DNA from: Chitinophaga pendula | Lineage (GTDB): Bacteria; Bacteroidota; Bacteroidia; Chitinophagales; Chitinophagaceae | Assembly: GCF_020386615.1 (NCBI RefSeq) | Contig: NZ_CP077769.1 | Location: 3,782,001 to 3,846,000 of the forward strand | Length of the DNA: 64,000 nucleotides | Direction: 5' to 3' | Part shown: positions 54,047-62,514 of the stretch, in pieces | Layout: each line of letters starts with the position of its first letter | Position numbering within the stretch: position 1 is the stretch's first letter | Position numbers and translations under genes: made by a program | Notes under the pieces: generated by a model | Databases searched by the model: none | What the model was told of the DNA's origin: nothing | The model's input: only the letters and a program-made list of their open reading frames with translations

Positions 54047-56083
54047 TTATTGCAATGTCCAAATTACGTTGTCCGTGTATTCTTTTCCGTTGTGTATTAC
54101 TTTGACCTGTACTTTATTTTGTCCTTTGCGTAAGGAAGCCTGTGTGAATATATAATGCACGGCGGTGGTTCCTTGTTTGAAATCGGTGATGCGGCGGCCG
54201 TTGATGGTGAGATGTGGCTGACCGATGTTGCTATAGACGGTGATGTCTGTTTGTGGTGCTGTGCGTTGTGTCAGTCTGCGATCGCTGATATAGAGTACGG
54301 GGGTATCGCTCCAGTTGGCTTTATACCAGTAGAAGGCATCTTTTTTCACTTTGCGATCGAAGGTAACGAGACCTTTGAGGTTGCGGGCGGGGATGCCACC
54401 GCGGTTCCATAGGGGTACGGCGAAGTCGAACATGTTCCACAGGTAGCTGCCCAGCAGGTATGGATGTTTGGCGAGGATGCCCCATTGTGTTTCGTGGAAG
54501 CGGGTTTCCAGTTGTTCGGGGAAATACTGACCATTGACAGGATTGAATGTTGCCGGCGGTGTTTCTGTCTGCTGGAAGATGTTGCCTTCGGCGCCGTATT
54601 CTGAGAGGATGACGTTGTATTCGGGGAAGTTACTTTTGAGGCCGGTGATCCACTGTTCGAGGTCGGTTGTTTTGCCTTCGTACCAGCCGTAGTAGCGGTT
54701 CATGCCCTGTATGTCCGCGTTCCTGTTTTCGAAACGTTCCATTTTGCCATATCCGTTGACGCTGACGGTGTATCGGTCGGGGTCTTCTGATTTGGCGAGG
54801 TTGTGTAATGCGGCGGTGAGGGTATTGACGAATCCACCAGGATTTCGGTCATAGACTTCGTTATGAAGCCCCCAGACATAGATGGACGGGTGGTGATAAT
54901 TCTGGCGGATGAGTTCTGTTAGTTGTTGTTTGGCGTTGTCAGTTTCCTGGCCGCTGACGGCATTGACGAAAGGTATTTCGGCCCAGATGACGAGGCCGAT
55001 GCTATCGGCTTTGCTATAGAGGTATTCTGACTGTTGGTAGTGCGCGAGGCGGACGGCGTTGGCTCCCATTTCGCGGATGATATTGAGGTCGGCGGCATGT
55101 TGTTCGTTGGTGAGGGCGCTGCCACTCTCCCACCAGTCCTGGTGGCGGCAGACGCCTTTGAGAGGTAGTTGTTGTCGATTAAGGAAGAGGCCTTTTCCCG
55201 GGATGATCTCGAAGTGCCGTATTCCGAGGGGGCGGAGGACTTCATCGATGACCTGGCCATGTTCGAGGATGCGGACGATGACTTTGTACAGGTATGGGTC
55301 TTTGAGGCCATTCCAGAGATGCGGGGTGTTGAGTTGGAACTGTTGGTGGAAGACCTGCATTCCCTGCGGGAGTATTTGTATGGAGGAGTCGACTGTTTTG
55401 ACGATGTTGCCATCGGCATCGCAGAGGGCGGTCTGTAATATAGCCTGGCGGCTGTGAGGATATTTGTTGTCGACTTTGGCGGTGACGGTAATATCTGCTG
55501 ATGCTGCGGATACGTTCTGCTGGCGGATAAAGACACCCGGCGCTGCGTAGTCGTTGACGGCGAATGACAGCGGTGCTGTTACTATCAATGATACGGGGCG
55601 ATAGAGGCCGCCGTATACGCCGAACAGGTTGTGATTGATGGGGATGACATCGGGTCGGGCGGTGTTGTTGGTTTTGACCAGCAGTTCATTTACGGCGGAG
55701 TCTTTGAGGGAGTGGGTCAGTTCACACGCGAATGCGCCATAGGCACCTTTGTGGGAGCCGATCATTTGTCCGTTCAGGAAAACCTGTGCGACGCTGCCGG
55801 CGCCTTCGAATCGGAGGAATATGCGTTTGTGCTTCCAGGTTGGGTTGGGCGGCAGTTGTTTGCGGTAGACGCCTTCGCCCTGGTAGAAGTCTTTGGTAGT
55901 CTGCATATCGATGTTGTTCCAGGTATGCGGCAGGTGGACTAGGTGCCAGGAGGTGTCGTTGCCGGCGGTTTTTCTGAATTGCCAGTCATCGTTGAAAGCC
56001 ATTGTTTGCCGGGACTGCGCTATTGTGTTGCTGCCGGTGCTGAGTGTGAGGATGCCGGTGATCCAGAGAAAGATATATTTCAT
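54047..56083 (-). CDS. GH2 beta-galactosidase, secreted
   Basis: The protein has 678 residues with a signal peptide (about 1-23, MKYIFLWITGILTLSTGSNT). Standard GH2 order: sugar-binding domain (about 30-180, LPHTWNNIDM, VAQVFLNGQMIG), immunoglobulin-like domain (180-290), and TIM barrel with KGVCRHQDWWESG, acid/base Glu409 in WGLHNEVYD and nucleophile Glu495 in VILSEYGAEG. It ends with a C-terminal beta domain. It lies 11 bp upstream of the fucosidase gene. It should remove beta-linked galactose; other GH2 activities (for example glucuronidase) are less likely but not excluded. Confidence 0.92.
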   Translation of the reverse strand: MKYIFLWITGILTLSTGSNTIAQSRQTMAFNDDWQFRKTAGNDTSWHLVHLPHTWNNIDMQTTKDFYQGEGVYRKQLPPNPTWKHKRIFLRFEGAGSVAQVFLNGQMIGSHKGAYGAFACELTHSLKDSAVNELLVKTNNTARPDVIPINHNLFGVYGGLYRPVSLIVTAPLSFAVNDYAAPGVFIRQQNVSAASADITVTAKVDNKYPHSRQAILQTALCDADGNIVKTVDSSIQILPQGMQVFHQQFQLNTPHLWNGLKDPYLYKVIVRILEHGQVIDEVLRPLGIRHFEIIPGKGLFLNRQQLPLKGVCRHQDWWESGSALTNEQHAADLNIIREMGANAVRLAHYQQSEYLYSKADSIGLVIWAEIPFVNAVSGQETDNAKQQLTELIRQNYHHPSIYVWGLHNEVYDRNPGGFVNTLTAALHNLAKSEDPDRYTVSVNGYGKMERFENRNADIQGMNRYYGWYEGKTTDLEQWITGLKSNFPEYNVILSEYGAEGNIFQQTETPPATFNPVNGQYFPEQLETRFHETQWGILAKHPYLLGSYLWNMFDFAVPLWNRGGIPARNLKGLVTFDRKVKKDAFYWYKANWSDTPVLYISDRRLTQRTAPQTDITVYSNIGQPHLTINGRRITDFKQGTTAVHYIFTQASLRKGQNKVQVKVIHNGKEYTDNVIWTLQ

Positions 56084-56151
56084 TGATTCATTGGTTTCCG
56101 CTGGTAAAGGAGGTGGCCAGCCGTTATTAGTGGCTGGCCACGGTCATTTTG

Positions 56152-57486
56152 TTAATATTCGCTTAAGGAGGACGGGTTCACTGCCGGTGCGGGAAGTTGC
56201 AAGGCGGTGATCTCGTTATAGATAGACGTATTGACTTTGAAGCCCCAGTCTTTGAAGAACTGGCCCAGGTCTTTTCCGCTGGCGCGGCAGGCGTATAACA
56301 TGAGTACTCTCATTTCTTCTTCGGCGTTGCCGACAGGTTGCGGTCTTTCTTCGCGTACGAGTTTATGCAGGTTATGAAAGAAGGTGTCCCCGAATGCCAT
56401 CCATAGTTGCTGATAGATGCCGAGGCGGACATATAGTGCGACGTTGGAAGCGGTGTAGTCGCGGGTGCTGTCGGGGCGTGCGAGGAAGTTTTTGATGCCG
56501 GTCCAGTCGGAGGCGCTCAATCCTTTGGCGCCCGGCTGGAATATTCTTTTGGCGGCGAGGGTATAGATGTTTGGATTGACTTCTCCTACTGCGCCGAAGG
56601 TCCAGTTCCACATTTGGTGGTGGTGTCCCATTTCGTGCCAGAGGCCCCATCCGTTGCCGCTGATCTGTGCGGGGACGAGTACGCGGTTGAAGGAAGTGCC
56701 GACGATACGAACGCGGCCTTCGTGTGTGGCATCCATGTATCCGCTGTTGCGTTCTACGATCATCAGTTTATTATCCAGGGGGGCATGAACAGGGCTGCTG
56801 TTATCGAGGCCGCTGATATCGCCCTCAGCTTTGAGGGAGCGGTCGATGTAGGCGAGTATGGTATCCTGGTTTTCGGACTGATATTGTTCGGCTTTGGCCT
56901 GCGATACGGTGATGAATGCACGCTGTGATACGAGGATGGCATTAGGTGAGGAGGTATCGGCGCTGAGCATATCGATCCATTGCTGGTGGGTGGTGGTACC
57001 CTGTACGTAGAACGGGATGGTTTTGAAGCCACTCTGGAAGGTCACTTTCACCCTATTGGCGGTGTTGGGTGTTGCGGAGGCGTATCGCAGATAGAGGTCG
57101 CCGCCATTGGTGTTATTGATGGTATTGGTACCTAGCTGCAGGTTGTAGGTGGTAACGGTTTCGCGGTCGTAGCTGCCGACGATGAGCTGTGGCAGGTTAG
57201 TACCGCTGATCTGTGTGACGTTGACCAGCAGTGGTTGATTGGCGGTGGCGCGGAGGCCTACCGGGTCGAAGTCGGCAGTCCGGAGTGAGAAGATGAGGCG
57301 GCTGGCCTCTGCCTGTCCTGTGGGTCGTTCTGTGAGGGTCCATTCTGTTTGTGCTGGCGGTAATTGTTCATTGCTGGCGATCCTGGCGTTGGGGGACAAC
57401 GCATCTTCTTTGACATTTTTCTGGCAAGCGAGGAGGCTTAATGCTAATACGCCGGTCATGGCGTTTTGGAAGATGAGATGTTTCAT
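56152..57486 (-). CDS. M60-family (enhancin/SslE-like) metallopeptidase lipoprotein
   Basis: The protein has 444 residues with lipobox LSLLAC (Cys21). The zinc-binding motif HEMGH (284-288) sits in GWGLWHEMGHHHQMWNW, typical of M60-like peptidases that cleave glycoproteins next to O-glycans. An N-terminal beta domain (about 45-165: RPTGQAEASRLIFSLR) precedes the catalytic domain. It is encoded with SusCD, beta-galactosidase and fucosidase, which suggests removal of mucin-like glycoprotein backbone together with glycan. The metal-binding glutamate further along is not resolved. Confidence 0.93.
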   Translation of the reverse strand: MKHLIFQNAMTGVLALSLLACQKNVKEDALSPNARIASNEQLPPAQTEWTLTERPTGQAEASRLIFSLRTADFDPVGLRATANQPLLVNVTQISGTNLPQLIVGSYDRETVTTYNLQLGTNTINNTNGGDLYLRYASATPNTANRVKVTFQSGFKTIPFYVQGTTTHQQWIDMLSADTSSPNAILVSQRAFITVSQAKAEQYQSENQDTILAYIDRSLKAEGDISGLDNSSPVHAPLDNKLMIVERNSGYMDATHEGRVRIVGTSFNRVLVPAQISGNGWGLWHEMGHHHQMWNWTFGAVGEVNPNIYTLAAKRIFQPGAKGLSASDWTGIKNFLARPDSTRDYTASNVALYVRLGIYQQLWMAFGDTFFHNLHKLVREERPQPVGNAEEEMRVLMLYACRASGKDLGQFFKDWGFKVNTSIYNEITALQLPAPAVNPSSLSEY

Positions 57487-57629
57487 ATGGGTTTCATTTT
57501 AGAATGATATAATGGACGTATTATAGTTTTTAAGAGAGGCCCCGATATGAATACCGGGGCGACATATCAACTTTTATCTACCAAACGATTGCTGCTTTTC
57601 CGGCATAAAACCGGTTGACCATGCGGACT

Positions 57630-59381
57630 TTACCAGCCCGGGTTTTGGGTCAGCATGGGTGCTTTGTTAATTTCTGCTTGAGGTATGGGCATGAAATACA
57701 TTTGCGGGCTTTTGAATACGCGTGTTTCGAATACGAATCGTTGCGGTGTGAAGGTGGTTTCGTTGACTTTGGTCCAGCGCATGCCATACATATCGCCATT
57801 GACGAGTTTATCGAACATTTTCCAGCGGAGGAGGTCGAAGAAGCGATGTCCTTCTTCGAAAGCCAGTTCTACTCTTCTTTCGTTTCGGATGGCATCGCGC
57901 ATTTGTTCTTTGCTGAGTCCTGTTGGCAGCTGGTAGGGTGACAATCCGGCGCGGCGGCGTATTCTTTCTACTGCATCATATACTGCGGGTGTCGGGCCTT
58001 CGTATTCATTGGCGGCTTCTGCGAAGCCCAGTAATATTTCGGCGAAGCGGATGACGGGGAGGCATCGAGTGGGTTCGACACCGTAGTTGCCCCCTGCATT
58101 TTCGTCCATCATTTTGCGCCACAGGTAGCCGGTGCGGGTGGCGTTGCTGTTAGTGTTGAGTCCATCCTGAGGTGCGAACTGGTACAACCATACGGGTTCC
58201 TGGCGGTTGCTGGCTCTCATGAGCCAGGAGGCGCCATTATACAGGACGGTGAAGTAGAAGCGCGGATCCCTGTTCTGGTAGGGTTGAGCTTCATTGTAGC
58301 CGGAACCCTGTTGATCCGGTTGTTTACCATTGGCCATCGGGAATGCATCTACGAGTTGTTGTGTAGGGAAGGAGTAGGTCTGTCCGGCGCGGGAGGCGGG
58401 CAGCAGGAGGTTTTCGAAGGTGCGGTTGGCCCCCTGCATTACCTGGAATATATGTTCGCGGTTTTTGCGTTGGAGGAAGGTGAGATAGAAGCCATTTCCT
58501 TTGCGGGAGGTATTATCTTCCACGAGGTCGTAAGCGCCCATGTCGATGACTGCTTTCATGGCATCGGCGGCTGTTTTCCAACGTTCGTTGCCAAAGTTGC
58601 TATAGCCCAGTAGTTTTTGCTGGTCGCCGGAGGCGCCGAGGTTGCCACCATTGAACAAGGGGCTGGCGGCCATGAGCAGCAATTTTGCTTTTACTGCCAT
58701 GGCGGCACCTTTGGTGGGTCTGCCGTAGTTGTCCGGTGTATGTTCTACCGGCAGTATGGCAGCTGCGTCGTCGAGTTCTTTGGTGATGTATTGTACGCAT
58801 TCTTCGAAGCTGGCGCGCGGCTGGTCGAACTTATCTTCGAGGCCATAGAGGCGATCGCCGATGAGGGGGATGCCGCCGTGGGTGCGAAGGAGGTGGAAGT
58901 AGAAGTATGCTCTGAGGAAGCGTATTTCTGCTTTGGCCATGGCTTTGCGGCTGGCGGACAGCGGGCCGTTGTCTACGCTGGAGAGGAATATGTTGGCGCG
59001 GCGGATGCAGTCGTAGGGGATGTTCCAGTGGTCGGCGCGCATGCGGGAGAAGTCGGCTACGCCAGCGAACTGGGCGCCATTGTATGCCTGTGCGGTCTGG
59101 GCGGTGTTGCCTGACCAGCGTATTTCGGAGTCGTCGGTGGCATCGGAGAAGCTCCAGATGCCGCCACCGAAGAGGCCATTATCTATGAAGTAGGTGAATG
59201 ACAGTTGCCGGTATACACCATTGAGGAACTGCATGGTGAGGGCACTGTCTGCGAAGGTTTTCTGGCGATCGATGGTGCCGGTGTCTGTTTTATCCAGGAA
59301 GTCGTCGCCGGTGACTTTTTTGCAGGCGCTTGTTGTGGCGGCGGCGAGTAGTAATGTATATAGAATCTGTTTAGTCTTCAT
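57630..59381 (-). CDS. SusD/RagB-type lipoprotein
   Basis: The protein has 583 residues; the signal peptide ends AATTSAC with lipidated Cys20. SusD hallmarks are present: MAKAEIRFLRAYFYFHLLRTHGGIPLIGDRLYG (about 150-185, split by the usual TPR helices), ATKGAAM-like RPTKGAAMAVKAKLLLMAASPLFNG, and the C-terminal IRNERRVELAFEEGHRFFDLLRW. It follows its SusC by 8 bp. It belongs to the second PUL and captures the oligosaccharides for the partner barrel. Confidence 0.95.
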   Translation of the reverse strand: MKTKQILYTLLLAAATTSACKKVTGDDFLDKTDTGTIDRQKTFADSALTMQFLNGVYRQLSFTYFIDNGLFGGGIWSFSDATDDSEIRWSGNTAQTAQAYNGAQFAGVADFSRMRADHWNIPYDCIRRANIFLSSVDNGPLSASRKAMAKAEIRFLRAYFYFHLLRTHGGIPLIGDRLYGLEDKFDQPRASFEECVQYITKELDDAAAILPVEHTPDNYGRPTKGAAMAVKAKLLLMAASPLFNGGNLGASGDQQKLLGYSNFGNERWKTAADAMKAVIDMGAYDLVEDNTSRKGNGFYLTFLQRKNREHIFQVMQGANRTFENLLLPASRAGQTYSFPTQQLVDAFPMANGKQPDQQGSGYNEAQPYQNRDPRFYFTVLYNGASWLMRASNRQEPVWLYQFAPQDGLNTNSNATRTGYLWRKMMDENAGGNYGVEPTRCLPVIRFAEILLGFAEAANEYEGPTPAVYDAVERIRRRAGLSPYQLPTGLSKEQMRDAIRNERRVELAFEEGHRFFDLLRWKMFDKLVNGDMYGMRWTKVNETTFTPQRFVFETRVFKSPQMYFMPIPQAEINKAPMLTQNPGW

Positions 59382-59388
59382 CGCGATG

Positions 59389-62300
59389 CTATTTAAAGGA
59401 TACCTGAATACCGAAGTTGTATACTTTCTGCTGCGGGTAGTTGCTGTAGGCTTCTGAGCCCTGGCTTCCGCGGGCGGATTCCGGGTCTACGTCGTATATC
59501 TTAAGGTTGAACCATGTCATGAGGTTGAGGCCATTGGCGTAGAGGCGTACATTTTCGAGGCGAAGTGCGTTGACGATACGTTTGGGCAGCTGGTAACCTA
59601 TTTCTACGTTTTTGATACGGAGGTAGTCGGCGGATCTGAGCCAGAAGGTGGACATGTCGAAGTTGACGCCACCGAGGCGCGGGTATTCGGCTATGTCTCT
59701 TGTCTCGGGTGTCCAGCGTTTGAGGTGGATAGCGGAGGGGATACCGTTGGAGTTGCCTATCTGCAATAATGTGGAGGCATCGAGGCTACCGCGGGTAGCG
59801 CCCTGCAGGAGTACGGAGGCATCGAGGCCTTTGTAGCTGAAACCGGCGCTGATACCATATGTTACCTGTGGCAGGTTAGGATAGCCGATGGGGCCGATAT
59901 CGCCCTGATCTATCTTGCCATCGCCATTCATATCCTTGAAGCGGATATCGCCCGGCTTTACGGTCTTGCCTATTACGGGCGGGCTTTTAGCGATGTCGTC
60001 ATCATCATAGTAGAAGCCATCGAAGGTGTATCCATATATCTGTCCGATGGGACGGCCTGTTTGTGCCAGCATCGGGTTGGCGGCGTTGAGTGGTTCGTCT
60101 CTATAGCGCACTTTATTTTTTGCGACGGAGAGGTTGCCTTTGACGAAGTAGCTGAGTGACTGGTTTATTTTATTGCGGTGTGTGGCTTCTATTTCGAGGC
60201 CTTTGTTACTTACGCGGCCGACATTCACCGGCGGTAGACTGATCCCTGTGAAGTTAGGTACGCTACCTCTTTGGGTGAGGATATCGTAGCGATAGTTGTC
60301 GAAATAGTCTACTACCAGTTCCAGTTTGCCTTTGAACAAGTGCATTTCCATGCCCAGGTCGAGTTTGCGTTCGCGTTCCCAGCGGACATCTTCGTTGGCC
60401 AGTGCCCCTGGTGTGATGACGGGGAAGGTGTTGGGCGTTTCTCCGAAGTTGTAGTTCTGGTCGGGTCTGTTGTAGACCTCTTCATATACATATTTAAAGG
60501 CGCCACCGATGTTATCGCTACCTACTTCTCCGTAGGAGGCTCTGAGTTTGAGGTAGTCGATGAACCGGATGTTGCGTTTAAAGAACGGTTCTTCGCTTAC
60601 GTTCCAGCCACCGGATATTGCTGGGAAGAAGCCATAGCGTTTGCTGGCTTTAAAGCGGTCGGTACCGTTGTAGCCCATATTGAACTCTATGAGATATTTA
60701 GAGCGGAAGTCGTATCCGACGCGGGCGGAGTATCCTCTGAAGTTGTCTGGTACGTTGGCGCCATTGATATTGCTGATCTGGTTGAAGAGGCCCAGTGCGT
60801 ATACGGTATGGTCGCCGAAGGTGTTGCGGTAGTCGAGGATGGCCTGCATATTGAGTTTACGTATAGGCTTGCCGGTACCATTCTGGAAGTCGGCATCGGC
60901 ACCCAGTACTGGCATGCGGTATAAGTCGGGGAATACGGACTCGTACCTATCTGCTGCTGCGATGTATTCATATACCGGGAACCGGCCACGGGTGACGCTG
61001 CGGCGGTATTGGAAATCGTTGGTGTAGGCGATGGTACCTTTTGCGGACAAACCTTTAGCAATGAAGTCCAGTTTATGTGTGGCGGTGAGGTTCAGGTTAA
61101 GGTCGTTGTCGTACTGTCTTTTATAGCCTGCGTATTTGAGTATGCCTACGGGATTGAGGGTAGCGCTTTTTCTGCCACCGAAGGAGCCATCGGGATTGTA
61201 TACCGGGTATATCCAAGGTGAGAGAAGTCCGCTGGTGATGCGGCGCCAGAAGGGCCATGCGCCACCTGGTACTACATCTGGCAGGTTAGGTTCGTTGGTT
61301 TCGGAGAAACGAGCGGACAGGTCGAGGCGGAGGCTGAGGTCGCGTGTGACATCCACGTCGAGGTTGGAGCGGAAGTTATACCGTTTGAGGTAGTAGTTAT
61401 TATTAAAGTCTTCTTCTTTTGGCAGGTCTTTGAGGATACCATTCTGAAAGATGTAACCTAGGGATACGAAGTAGCGAACGGCTTCTGAGCCGCCGCTGAT
61501 ATCGAGGTTATTTCTTTGCTGGAGGGTATTTTTTTTCATGACCTCATCGTACCAGTTGACGTTTGGATATTTGAATGGATCGTCTCCTTTCCTGAAATGT
61601 TCGATGGCTTCCGGGCTGGTCATGCCGGGGAGGAACAGTTCCGGGTCCTGGTTGGAGTTTTTATACTGTTCTACCAGCAGAGGGATGGCCTGGTATGCAG
61701 GTAGTGGTTTGCGATATACGGTAGGTTGCTGGAGGCCTGTTTCGGAGCGGAATGTGATCTTAGGCGGGCCTTGTTTACCTCTACGGGTGGTGATCACGAG
61801 TACGCCATTGGCGCCTTTTATACCATATATAGCGGTGGTGGAGGCATCTTTGAGGATGGCCACACTTTCGACTTCGTTGGGATCGATCTGGCTGACCATG
61901 TCGTAGCTATATTCGATATCGTCGACGATGATGAGCGGGTTGTTAGGGTTTGGGGAGCCGGTGTTGTAGGAGCTGTTACCCCTGATAAAGAAGTTGGCTC
62001 CATCTTTACCCGGCTGGCCGCTTGTTTGTTGCTGGAAGAGGCCGGGGAGTCGGCCTACCAGTGAGTTTTGGATGCTGGCTGCCGGGCTTTGGCGAAGTTC
62101 CTTCCCTCCTATCATGCTGACGGCGCCGGTGCTGGTCATTTTCTTTTGTTTGGCGAAGCCGACGGTGACGATCTCACCCAGGCCTGTTACGGCGTCGCTG
62201 AGGACGATGTTGACGGTCGTTTTGACTGCTACGTTAATGGATTTCGGGCTATAGCCTACGGAGCTGACGGTGAGTTCCAGTCCATTATTTTTCAAGGTGA

Positions 62301-62505
62301 TGGTGAATGCTCCTTTATCATCGCAGATGGCGACATTTTTAGGATCGTTGGACGCTTTGACGGTGGCGAAAGGTACGGGGCCGTTGGCGTCGGAGACGGT
62401 CCCTTTGATCCTGCGTTCCTGTGCCAGTGCGGTGAGGCACCAGGAGAGCAGGCATATGATAGATACGATACGTTTCATGCTGGCTGATAGTTTATTCATT
62501 TTCAA
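59389..62505 (-). CDS. SusC-type TonB-dependent transporter without STN domain
   Basis: The protein has 1038 residues; the signal peptide ends LTALAQE. A carboxypeptidase-regulatory-like domain (about 30-110: IKGTVSDANGPVPFATVKASN) directly precedes the plug (VTVGFAKQKKMTSTGAVSMIGG and SIQNSLVGRLPGLFQQQ, about 120-230), and the barrel ends YNFGIQVSFK. Unlike the first PUL it has no STN domain and no sigma/FecR gene within view, so its control must be different (for example a hybrid two-component system outside the window). Its cognate SusD is downstream. Confidence 0.95.
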   Translation of the reverse strand: MKMNKLSASMKRIVSIICLLSWCLTALAQERRIKGTVSDANGPVPFATVKASNDPKNVAICDDKGAFTITLKNNGLELTVSSVGYSPKSINVAVKTTVNIVLSDAVTGLGEIVTVGFAKQKKMTSTGAVSMIGGKELRQSPAASIQNSLVGRLPGLFQQQTSGQPGKDGANFFIRGNSSYNTGSPNPNNPLIIVDDIEYSYDMVSQIDPNEVESVAILKDASTTAIYGIKGANGVLVITTRRGKQGPPKITFRSETGLQQPTVYRKPLPAYQAIPLLVEQYKNSNQDPELFLPGMTSPEAIEHFRKGDDPFKYPNVNWYDEVMKKNTLQQRNNLDISGGSEAVRYFVSLGYIFQNGILKDLPKEEDFNNNYYLKRYNFRSNLDVDVTRDLSLRLDLSARFSETNEPNLPDVVPGGAWPFWRRITSGLLSPWIYPVYNPDGSFGGRKSATLNPVGILKYAGYKRQYDNDLNLNLTATHKLDFIAKGLSAKGTIAYTNDFQYRRSVTRGRFPVYEYIAAADRYESVFPDLYRMPVLGADADFQNGTGKPIRKLNMQAILDYRNTFGDHTVYALGLFNQISNINGANVPDNFRGYSARVGYDFRSKYLIEFNMGYNGTDRFKASKRYGFFPAISGGWNVSEEPFFKRNIRFIDYLKLRASYGEVGSDNIGGAFKYVYEEVYNRPDQNYNFGETPNTFPVITPGALANEDVRWERERKLDLGMEMHLFKGKLELVVDYFDNYRYDILTQRGSVPNFTGISLPPVNVGRVSNKGLEIEATHRNKINQSLSYFVKGNLSVAKNKVRYRDEPLNAANPMLAQTGRPIGQIYGYTFDGFYYDDDDIAKSPPVIGKTVKPGDIRFKDMNGDGKIDQGDIGPIGYPNLPQVTYGISAGFSYKGLDASVLLQGATRGSLDASTLLQIGNSNGIPSAIHLKRWTPETRDIAEYPRLGGVNFDMSTFWLRSADYLRIKNVEIGYQLPKRIVNALRLENVRLYANGLNLMTWFNLKIYDVDPESARGSQGSEAYSNYPQQKVYNFGIQVSFK

Positions 62506-62514
62506 TCCGGCGGT